From assembly GCA_013288145.1 (NCBI GenBank), contig JABDCJ010000027.1, positions 438 to 33,867 on the forward strand: DNA of 33,430 nt. The letters run 5' to 3'. Source of the stretch: Nitrososphaerota archaeon. Lineage in GTDB: Archaea; Thermoproteota; Nitrososphaeria; Nitrososphaerales; CADDZS01. Under the pieces are notes generated by a model, which had not been told where the DNA came from, did no database searches, and was given only the letters and a program-made list of their open reading frames with translations. Shown here one piece after another: positions 23,504 through 29,557 of this stretch. The position numbers and the translations under genes are program-made. How positions within the stretch are numbered: position 1 is the stretch's first letter; every line of letters begins with the position of its first letter.

Positions 23504-23788
23504 CTATGATTCCGTAATCCCTTTGATTTTGGTTAGCTCTTGCGCGAGCTCTTTTCCCTTCCGAGTCAGGGAATAGTAGGATTGTATTGGGATGGAATCC
23601 TCGATTCGTCGCTGGATTAGTTTCTCATCTCTTAGCTCCCGGATTGCGTTTGACAGCGCTCCGCGGCTCCTGATTATCAAAGAGAGCTGAGAGTGTCGTA
23701 CTTCTCCCTTTTGGGATAGAAACAACAAGATTTTCACACTGGGAAGAGTGAAAATCTTCGATACCCTCACTTGAGCGACGTTTCGCAC
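23504..23788 (-). CDS. Winged-helix transcription regulator
   Basis: 94 residues from a GTG at 23788. The fold reads TLPSVKILLFLSQKGEVRHSQL (helices 1-2), GALSNAIRELRDEKLI (recognition helix) and QSYYSLTRKGKELA (wing, last helix), as in the HxlR/MarR-like single-domain regulators of archaea. No ligand or metal site is visible. TTCTTATTT about 20-28 bases upstream may be its TATA box. It stands between two predicted secreted proteins, in opposite direction to the next one (23892), and could control either. Confidence 0.8.
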   Translation of the reverse strand: MRNVAQVRVSKIFTLPSVKILLFLSQKGEVRHSQLSLIIRSRGALSNAIRELRDEKLIQRRIEDSIPIQSYYSLTRKGKELAQELTKIKGITES

Positions 23789-23891
23789 TCTGTCTTAAGC
23801 AGTGAAATAAGAATGTGACACATAGCTACGAGTGAGACACGCAGCCACGTGTAGACATACTGTTAATAACAACGGCAGCACAAAATTTCTA

Positions 23892-24623
23892 ATGTCGAAT
23901 ATTTCGAAAAAATACTCGGTAGCATTCTTCACCATTGCTACTATCCTTATCCTCGTAACTTATTTGCCTATGAATTTTGCATCGGGAGCCGACCAGAATA
24001 TAGCCACTGCCGTAGTCGTTCCGTCTTTAAGGAGTTCAACGTGGAACACTGCGACTAGTGCCCAAATGGTTTCCTGCACTCTGAACACTGTAAAAACGGG
24101 TGATGTCCTGTTTGAAGTGGTTCAAAGCTCCGGGGTGCCGCAAAGTTCCTTGTCGGCAATCGACAGCGGCTCTGACAGCTTTGCTTACCAATCGAACTGG
24201 GGCGGTGCAATTGGGGCGGGAGCAGCTTACACAAAAACGACAAGTACTGGCGTCGTAACAATTACAGTGACGGTGAGTAATGGCGGAGCCGACCTGACAC
24301 TATTCTGTTATGACGTAGCGCACGCATCGACAAGTGTTACAATGTCCCAAGTCGGAAGCGGCACGGGCACAGCCTTATCTGTTCCTCATTTCACCGTCCA
24401 TAAGAACAGCTTCTTGATTGGAATTTCGGCATCGGGTGCGAGCTACACAACGTTTTCAGCCGGCAGCGGTTTTAGACTCGCTGACTCGGCGCCGATTTTG
24501 GCGTTTGCAAATTATCTCAGTTCTGAGTGGAAAGCTAGGTCACAGACTTCTCCTACTTGTCCGATAACAACCTCTGTCTCTCAAGGGTGGGGAACTTTAT
24601 GTTACGCAATTCCTCCCGCCTGA
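23892..24623 (+). CDS. Secreted beta-rich protein
   Basis: 243 residues from ATG 23892. The signal peptide is clear: MSNISKKYSV, then VAFFTIATILILVTYLPMN, then FASGAD. The mature part is rich in Ser, Thr, Gly and Val with alternating strands, and has cysteines at SCTLNT, LFCYDV, TCPITT and LCYAIP that can form two disulfides. GAAYTKTTSTGVVTITVTV is a typical jelly-roll-like strand pair. GTTAATAA about 28 bases upstream is a candidate TATA box, which favours this start over an in-frame one at 23832. It has the look of an exported surface or particle protein; no family was recognised. Confidence 0.72.
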   Translation: MSNISKKYSVAFFTIATILILVTYLPMNFASGADQNIATAVVVPSLRSSTWNTATSAQMVSCTLNTVKTGDVLFEVVQSSGVPQSSLSAIDSGSDSFAYQSNWGGAIGAGAAYTKTTSTGVVTITVTVSNGGADLTLFCYDVAHASTSVTMSQVGSGTGTALSVPHFTVHKNSFLIGISASGASYTTFSAGSGFRLADSAPILAFANYLSSEWKARSQTSPTCPITTSVSQGWGTLCYAIPPA

Positions 24624-24698
24624 CAAATGGTTAGCCTCGTAAGAGCACCTTCGAACCCCTCCGGCAAGTTTTAGCGCGCGTTGTAACATCGATTTACT

Positions 24699-25337
24699 TT
24701 GACCTTGAACCGAGCCTACTTCCTCCTAGGCATCATACTTACGCTCTTCAGCTTGTACATCGGAAACTTTCCCGATAATCTCATGACGGGAATCTTTTGG
24801 CTGGCTATAGGGATAGGATGTTTCGTGATGAGTTATGTTGCTAGAAACAAATGGCAGGGGTCAAATGTCAGAAGTCATTGGAGATTGATGAGAGATGGTG
24901 TGATGCCATTCAACAAGTTCTGGTTGGCATACTTTGGCGTCGTGATGGCTCTAGGCTTCATGCTGGCTGGACTCGCCTACTGGGCGTGTTCGGACATCAA
25001 TCCATTGACAGGATTAACGGGATGTGGAATCACTGGAGTCTGGGGTTCAGTGGAACTTTGCCTCTTTACGTCCTTTGCGTTTGCTTCTCCCGGGGTGGCG
25101 TTTGGCTTATTCTCCACACCCGAAGACGTTCTGGGCAACCCGGTTGACTTGGGCATAACAGGGCCTAGCGCTTGGGTCATTCCAACTGGAAATCAAGTGA
25201 ACGGTCGTGACACAGGATTCGCCGTAATTCGTGCACGAGTTGGGGATTACTGTCCAGCGTGTCGAAACTTAATTGTCAACGACAGTCCGACTTGCTATTC
25301 TTGTAATGCTGGATTGTTGTTCAAGTCTGGAAAATAG
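24699..25337 (+). CDS. Four-helix membrane protein with C-terminal zinc ribbon
   Basis: 212 residues from TTG 24699. Hydrophobic segments lie at about 6-22 (YFLLGIILTLFSLYIG), 28-49 (LMTGIFWLAIGIGCFVMSYV), 74-95 (FWLAYFGVVMALGFMLAGLAY) and 112-140 (GVWGSVELCLFTSFAFASPGVAFG). A cytoplasmic C-terminus carries a ribbon: DYCPACRNLI and TCYSCNAGLLF. Membrane domain plus C-terminal zinc ribbon is common in archaea of this group. A truncated paralogue is at 20641-20826. Function unknown; the ribbon would face the cytoplasm if the N-terminus does too. Confidence 0.75.
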   Translation: MTLNRAYFLLGIILTLFSLYIGNFPDNLMTGIFWLAIGIGCFVMSYVARNKWQGSNVRSHWRLMRDGVMPFNKFWLAYFGVVMALGFMLAGLAYWACSDINPLTGLTGCGITGVWGSVELCLFTSFAFASPGVAFGLFSTPEDVLGNPVDLGITGPSAWVIPTGNQVNGRDTGFAVIRARVGDYCPACRNLIVNDSPTCYSCNAGLLFKSGK

Positions 25338-25642
25338 CTAGACAACAGTAAGGAAATGGTCGTAGGGGTGCCTAGCTAGGCTCCCTAGTCCCCAATATCA
25401 GCTTGGGTACTCGCGACCTTCAATTTTCAAACGTCTGACAATTTACAATAACACCTAAATTTCAATTCATAAATTGATTTTTCTTCGTACAATTTTCTTT
25501 TCAATAGCATCTCGGAATACTCACATGTCAAATTAATTCTCCCGGAACTTTTGCATGTCGCATGGGTCCCTTTGTTTCAGAAATATTTGCAAAAAAATTC
25601 GTTCAAGTATATAGGGACACCACTTTACAGCCTCTAACAAAA
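25338..25642. other. Gene-free stretch before the RHH/zinc/nuclease run
   Basis: About 305 bases. It contains a 12-bp palindrome GCCTAGCTAGGC at 25370-25381, shortly after the membrane protein gene, and A/T-rich sequence ending in a TATATA box at 25608-25613. No convincing reading frame was seen. Confidence 0.5.
25608..25613 (+). promoter_or_regulatory. TATA box for the 25643 gene
   Basis: TATATA 30-35 bases before ATG 25643. It supports this ATG over an in-frame start at 25562, which would lie upstream of the box. Confidence 0.5.
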
Positions 25643-25873
25643 ATGGAACAAATCATACAACCGCAACAACATATCGTCTTCGCGCGTGTCACTGCAGAAG
25701 ACTACGAGCTACTTCAAAGTGTGACAAAAGCAAGAGGCGAAGGTTTGTCGTCCTTCATACGGAGGGCTCTACGCCGCGAACTTGCCGGATTGAACTATTT
25801 GACAGATGCAGACAAAAAAGCACTGGGATTGCCATTTGCAAATACTCAGGAGGTTAAGAATGACAGCCAATGA
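25643..25873 (+). CDS. Ribbon-helix-helix-like DNA-binding protein
   Basis: 76 residues. The segment QHIVFARVTAEDYELLQSVT followed by GEGLSSFIRRALRREL has the strand-helix-helix pattern seen in CopG/MobC-like proteins, where the Ser/Arg-rich second helix ends in RRALRREL. A C-terminal tail of about 25 residues follows. It is the first gene of a run of four overlapping genes, so it probably is both a regulator and part of the same functional unit. The next gene begins 14 bases before this gene ends. Confidence 0.72.
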   Translation: MEQIIQPQQHIVFARVTAEDYELLQSVTKARGEGLSSFIRRALRRELAGLNYLTDADKKALGLPFANTQEVKNDSQ

Positions 25874-26213
25874 ATTAGACTTGGATAAGTTCCAGTCAAC
25901 TTTTGAGTCGTTCATTGAGGAACTCAAGTCCGCGAGAGGAAAGTCCAATGCGGGTGCGAGGAAGCTAGTTGCTTGTAATTTCGAGAGCCGCGGTATAGCG
26001 ATGAAGCCCGAGGAGTTTGACGCCGAAGATGTTGTTGAAAATCCGGGTCATACAGACTTGTGCAAATACTGCCGCGGTAGAATAATTTTCTTTCGAGTAA
26101 AATGTATCAAAAACAGAAGGCATCCGGACGGGGTCCGGTACCATCTGACAAATAGTGACGGTTCCAAGCACGTTTGTCCCAATGACCCCTCAAATCTGGA
26201 GGAACACGATTGA
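25860..26213 (+). CDS. Zinc-finger protein overlapping the RHH gene
   Basis: 117 residues from ATG 25860, preceded by AGGAGG at a good distance and overlapping the previous stop. The N-terminal half is helical (DLDKFQSTFESFIEELKSAR). The C-terminal half has C68/C71 in LCKYCRGRIIFF and H104/C106 in SKHVCPND, a likely single zinc site. The ATG is chosen over an upstream in-frame start because of the ribosome site. It could bind nucleic acid or a partner; no family recognised. Confidence 0.72.
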   Translation: MTANELDLDKFQSTFESFIEELKSARGKSNAGARKLVACNFESRGIAMKPEEFDAEDVVENPGHTDLCKYCRGRIIFFRVKCIKNRRHPDGVRYHLTNSDGSKHVCPNDPSNLEEHD

Positions 26214-26377
26214 CTCCGAGTCTCCGGTGCTATTTCTACGTTGCAAGACAAAACCCGATTTCATATTTTGGATATGTTCCATTCGACGAATTGGCTGTGA
26301 TTGAAAATCTTCAAGGCGTATATAGTACTCCACTGACTCACAAAATTGCATGGTTAATTGGAAAAGACTCAAACTGA
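26210..26377 (+). CDS. Small protein, TTG start, in the RHH/zinc/nuclease run
   Basis: 55 residues from TTG 26210, preceded by GGAGG seven bases upstream and overlapping the stop of the zinc-finger gene. Sequence includes RCYFYVARQNPISYFGYVPF and KIAWLIGKDSN. It ends inside the start of the nuclease-like gene (20-base overlap). Good ribosome site and tight overlaps on both sides support real coding. No motif recognised. Confidence 0.5.
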   Translation: MTPSLRCYFYVARQNPISYFGYVPFDELAVIENLQGVYSTPLTHKIAWLIGKDSN

Positions 26378-27116
26378 AACGTCAAAGAGTCCTAAAGTGG
26401 ACAGGTCTGACGTAGCAGTCTCTCTTATCAAATATGACTATTCAATCCCTGACGATATAACCACGGGTGCCGTGACAAAACCCAAAAGATACTATCACGA
26501 CAATCACCTAACTGGAGCACTACTCCACGGTGCCTTGCACACTAGGTTCTTGAAGTACGACAAGCGTACTGTTCGAAACGACGAGACCGGAGCTGGATTT
26601 GACGAGTATCTGCGAAACACGATGGTCGAGTGCAAAAACATGTCACTATCCTCGGAGCCGTACGTACGCTACACTCGATGGTGGAATTTACACCTTTTCT
26701 TGAGAATCTTTAGGGAAGATAGGGAGAAGGACATCTACCCGAGAAAGGTTATTGTTGCAGTGACGAATAATATCGATATCAACAAAACTCTCTGGGATGA
26801 CCCTCGCACTATTCGCCGGTATCTAGAAGATAATGGTATCGTTGTCATCGCCATTTACTGTGACCAACATTCCCTGAATCCAAAGGTCTTGGATATTGTG
26901 GCTCGCCGCATAGCGACACTGAATGGTTACTTCTCTCAAACCTTTGTAACTGACGTTCGAAGCAGGAGAGCATTTGTTGCTCACAATTCTGGTGTTCAGG
27001 CAGTCCAGACTGAAAGTAGGGACATGGTATATGACGATATCAGGATAGTTGGCACGTCGGGAGAGCCTAAGTTGCGGAATCGGCTAGTGGTGAATCTGGA
27101 GATGAACCTGTGGTAG
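26358..27116 (+). CDS. PD-(D/E)XK nuclease-like protein
   Basis: 252 residues from a TTG. The likely active site is D82 in GAGFDEYLRNT with E91-C-K93 in TMVECKNMS, the D-x(n)-E-x-K pattern of the restriction-endonuclease fold; a Trp/aromatic-rich helix (YTRWWNLHLFLRIF) and a KVIVAVTNN strand follow, as expected for the core sheet. A later VVIAIYCDQ strand and a polar C-terminal part complete it. Resolvase, nickase or restriction-like use are all possible. Its operon partners, an RHH protein, a zinc protein and a 55-residue protein, suggest a DNA-processing unit, perhaps mobilisation or defence. The exact start is uncertain because no clear ribosome site precedes the TTG. Confidence 0.68.
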   Translation: MEKTQTETSKSPKVDRSDVAVSLIKYDYSIPDDITTGAVTKPKRYYHDNHLTGALLHGALHTRFLKYDKRTVRNDETGAGFDEYLRNTMVECKNMSLSSEPYVRYTRWWNLHLFLRIFREDREKDIYPRKVIVAVTNNIDINKTLWDDPRTIRRYLEDNGIVVIAIYCDQHSLNPKVLDIVARRIATLNGYFSQTFVTDVRSRRAFVAHNSGVQAVQTESRDMVYDDIRIVGTSGEPKLRNRLVVNLEMNLW

Positions 27117-27150
27117 GAATAGTGTAACTCATTGCGCGCGAACAAGTCCT

Positions 27151-27837
27151 TTAAGCCGCTTTTCCCCGTCTCTCCTCCTCTTGGCGCGCTAGGGCAAATG
27201 TTTTCTTGGTCGCGTAGCCACAAACTCTTCCTTCTTTTGTCAAAAGGACGCAGTCAACCTCGTCCAATAGGTGCAGAGCAATTCTTGCGGGCGAGCTACA
27301 GTCGAGAAGTGGCATTGATTGCTCAATCGCTTCCTTGACCGTGCGCTCTCTGTATTGAAATTCTGGGTTGTCTCTTGACTTTCCCACAAGCGCTCGTATA
27401 CCTTCCAAGCTCACTGTACCGACAGAGATATGGTGGGACGTAATCACTGGAATCCGAGACAAATTGTAGTCGTTCATATGTAGCAGCGCCTTTTCCAGAG
27501 TATCCGTCGGTTTCACATGAATGACCTGTTCGCTCAACCGAAAAGGAGGCACTATCCAAGCGTAATTAGCAATCGTTTTCCCAAAAGTAGTTACGTTGGA
27601 TTCCAATTTCTCACGCTGTTCTTTAGCTTCCCTACGAAGCTCTTCGAAGATACTTTTGGCATCATCATAGTTTGGAGCATAGTTTCTATTCTCTATCTTG
27701 TTCATATTGCTACTTGTGATTCCGGCTCTCTTGGCTAGCTGCCTTTGAGAAAGACCGAGCTTAGCGCGCGTTGGTTTGATTACCGACAGCGTCGGTAAAA
27801 ACCAATGAGCTGGTTCATCAATTCGTTTTTGTTTCAA
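27151..27837 (-). CDS. Transcription regulator with HTH and paired CBS domains
   Basis: 228 residues. The N-terminal XRE-type HTH (about 20-60) reads TRAKLGLSQRQLAKRAG then TSSNMNKIENRNYAPNYDDA. A linker of charged helix (EELRREAKEQREKLES) follows. The rest is a pair of CBS motifs, about 90-150 (VKPTDTLEKALLHM, RIPVIT) and 160-222 (TVKEAIEQSMPLLD, CVLLTKEGRVCGYATKK), which in other proteins bind adenosine nucleotides. HTH-CBS fusions are a recurring archaeal design that could tie repression to energy state. The gene diverges from the gene at 27892; a perfect 18-bp palindrome lies in the 54-base gap, 12 bases before its start. Confidence 0.87.
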   Translation of the reverse strand: MKQKRIDEPAHWFLPTLSVIKPTRAKLGLSQRQLAKRAGITSSNMNKIENRNYAPNYDDAKSIFEELRREAKEQREKLESNVTTFGKTIANYAWIVPPFRLSEQVIHVKPTDTLEKALLHMNDYNLSRIPVITSHHISVGTVSLEGIRALVGKSRDNPEFQYRERTVKEAIEQSMPLLDCSSPARIALHLLDEVDCVLLTKEGRVCGYATKKTFALARQEEERRGKAA

Positions 27838-27849
27838 TAGAGAGTTACC

Positions 27850-27867
27850 TGCTTCCTATAGGAAGCA
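27850..27867. promoter_or_regulatory. Perfect 18-bp palindrome, likely operator
   Basis: TGCTTCCTATAGGAAGCA is a perfect dyad between the HTH-CBS regulator and the divergent gene at 27892. Its CTATAG core is about 30-35 bases before the GTG and can double as the TATA element, so a bound protein would block the promoter. Confidence 0.7.
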
Positions 27868-27891
27868 TACTCATTCACATAAACTTATCTT

Positions 27892-28578
27892 GTGTTAGGA
27901 CGTACTTTTCTGAAGAGGTCGAAAAAATCGAATTTGAAACCAAATGAAGAGGGGGATGAGGGAGAGGAGGATGGGGTATCAGAAGGGAATGAAAATACCG
28001 ACTCGGACGATAAAAACCAGAATGATGGAGACGAGAAGCTAGGAGAAATTATCACGCTCGACAAGGAGAAGGCACTGAAAGAAATCAAATTTCATGTGCG
28101 CAATATCGAGGAAATACACGATGGAATTTTTGCCTCTGTCTCTTCTCAACTAGACGATTATCATGCGATTGGTAAAATAGCGTACGAGAATCGAGAAATC
28201 CTAACTCAGAAAGAAATCGCTGATGAAGTTGGATGGAAACAACAAAGAGTGAGCGAGGCATTTCGGTTTTTCAAAAGATATTCAAATGGGCTAGACGATG
28301 AAGTGCGAAAAAAATCCGTCAAATGGGTTATGCGTTTCATGCTTCCAGAAGGAACCAGAATTGATGCGCGTTCGCAAAATAAGAAAAATGAATCGGCTAA
28401 CGCGACGACAGACAAGTCTGAAAATCAGACTTTTGGATTCAAAAGTATCGCGCTGAAACTCCGTTTAGTTGACTTTGAATTACTGGAACAGGTAGCTCAA
28501 AAACAAACAACAAGCCCCGAAGAACTAGCCCACAGAATCATGATGAAAGAGTTGGAAAAAATAAGACTGGGGTTCTGA
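27892..28578 (+). CDS. HTH protein with acidic N-terminal linker
   Basis: 228 residues from GTG 27892. Basic start (LGRTFLKRSKKSNLKP), then a very acidic stretch (about 19-55) with no fold expected. The central domain (about 70-130) contains an HTH, LTQKEIADEVGWKQQRVSEA, of the KorB/ParB-like or sigma-like type. A C-terminal helical segment (about 185-228, VDFELLEQVAQKQTTSPEEL) resembles RHH-like helices. It could be a plasmid partition or copy-control protein, by the look of the HTH only. It is the first gene of a plus-strand run ending near the integrase and is divergent from the HTH-CBS regulator. Confidence 0.7.
   Translation: MLGRTFLKRSKKSNLKPNEEGDEGEEDGVSEGNENTDSDDKNQNDGDEKLGEIITLDKEKALKEIKFHVRNIEEIHDGIFASVSSQLDDYHAIGKIAYENREILTQKEIADEVGWKQQRVSEAFRFFKRYSNGLDDEVRKKSVKWVMRFMLPEGTRIDARSQNKKNESANATTDKSENQTFGFKSIALKLRLVDFELLEQVAQKQTTSPEELAHRIMMKELEKIRLGF
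28414..28432. repeat. Inverted repeat AAGTCTGA-AAA-TCAGACTT inside coding
   Basis: Perfect 8-bp arms with a three-base spacer in the 27892 gene, in the low-complexity part between the two folded regions. The arm AAGTCTGA is also the end of the direct repeats at 17724 and 18728. May be chance. Confidence 0.35.
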
Positions 28579-28585
28579 GTCGAGC

Positions 28586-28756
28586 TTGCCAAGATTAGTA
28601 AGGGCGAAGTGCGAACACACATGTATCAAGTGTCACGAACCAATTCACAAATGCGAGGATTTTCTCCAGCTTGCTTCTCGTTCAGGCATTCCCTATCCTA
28701 TGCACGTAGACTGCTACAATGGCGGGGGCTGGATTTACGACCATCGCAGAAGGTAA
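28586..28756 (+). CDS. Small zinc-finger protein
   Basis: 56 residues from TTG 28586. Cysteines and histidines are closely placed: KCEHTCIKCHEPIHKCEDF, then YPMHVDCYNGGGWIYD, enough for two zinc sites or one with spare ligands. It follows the HTH gene after 7 bases and overlaps the next gene by 38 bases in another frame. The compact Cys/His pattern makes chance unlikely, but a TTG start without a strong ribosome site lowers certainty. Confidence 0.55.
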   Translation: MPRLVRAKCEHTCIKCHEPIHKCEDFLQLASRSGIPYPMHVDCYNGGGWIYDHRRR

Positions 28757-29420
28757 TACCGAGTTGCAACCCTATCGGCAGCGTCAAATAGCGTGGCAAA
28801 TCTTAGTCAGCCCGCCCCTGTCTGAGAAACCAACAGAGCTAGCTCGGTACCTTGGATGCACGGCTGTAGAGGCGAAACTTGCTTTGTCGAAGTTGAGGAA
28901 GAGACTTGGCGGGAGGATTGACTTTGAGAGGCTCTGTCCTCTCTGCCTAACTCACACGAGTGCACAAGGAGTCTGTTTCAAGTGTGGGTGCGAAAGTGTT
29001 CACGGGGGGTATTCGAATGCAGGCCATGGTTATGCCAGCGATTGGATTGGCGACGTCGATAATGGTTACTTCCCAACCATGCCGATAAAGTTGGGCGTCC
29101 AAGCGAGGAGTTATCTCAGGGGGAATGCGAAGAAGCGGCTGCTTCCATTTTGCCTTTCGCGGTTGGACAACTTGATGAAGCGATTCCCGTCGGTCGACCC
29201 TTACGTTAGACAACACGTCGCCATGACGACCAAAGACGAGGTGCATCGGTTCCTCGACTCCGCAGAGGAGAGCGATAGAGTCGAGCGACTCGACAGGATT
29301 TGCATCGTAGCAAGGGTTCTCTTAACATGTCTTAGGGACCTCCCGCAGTTTGCTCGATTATGGATGGAAGCGCTAGCGCAGTTGCTTACTTTTCCCGAAG
29401 TGGTGCTGTATGGAGGGTGA
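28719..29420 (+). CDS. Helix-turn-helix plus zinc-ribbon protein of unknown family
   Basis: 233 residues. Residues about 20-65 look like a winged-helix domain (RQRQIAWQILVSPPLSEKPT, then ELARYLGCTAVEAKLALSKLR). A zinc ribbon follows at C73/C76 and C86/C89 (LCPLCLTHTSAQGVCFKCGCE). Then comes a Gly/Tyr/Asp-rich loop and an all-helical C-terminal half (about 130-225). The ribbon resembles those of transcription factor TFB, but in TFB it is the first domain and is followed by cyclin repeats, which I cannot see here. A replication or transcription role is a guess. ATG 28719 overlaps the previous gene. Confidence 0.62.
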   Translation: MAGAGFTTIAEGNTELQPYRQRQIAWQILVSPPLSEKPTELARYLGCTAVEAKLALSKLRKRLGGRIDFERLCPLCLTHTSAQGVCFKCGCESVHGGYSNAGHGYASDWIGDVDNGYFPTMPIKLGVQARSYLRGNAKKRLLPFCLSRLDNLMKRFPSVDPYVRQHVAMTTKDEVHRFLDSAEESDRVERLDRICIVARVLLTCLRDLPQFARLWMEALAQLLTFPEVVLYGG

Positions 29421-29535
29421 GGGAGCACGACTGGGTGACGATGACGAATTCATCTTGGTTAGGAAGAATGATTTGCAGAAACTCGTTCAACTACTTGACG
29501 ACATAAAGAAGAGAATTGAAGGAAGGAATGAATGA
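29410..29535 (+). CDS. Small acidic helical protein
   Basis: 41 residues from ATG 29410, overlapping the end of the previous gene by 11 bases. It starts MEGEGARLGDDDEFILVRKN and continues as a helix with heptad-like leucines (DLQKLVQLLDDIKKRIEG). Overlap with the upstream gene and the helix pattern support real coding. It is the last gene of the run and converges with the integrase. Confidence 0.45.
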   Translation: MEGEGARLGDDDEFILVRKNDLQKLVQLLDDIKKRIEGRNE

Positions 29536-29557
29536 AGACCTCCCCTTCTTCGATTGT

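Noticed and set aside
28719..29420. Transcription factor B homologue
   Set aside because: Only the ribbon resembles TFB; domain order is different and no cyclin repeats are visible.
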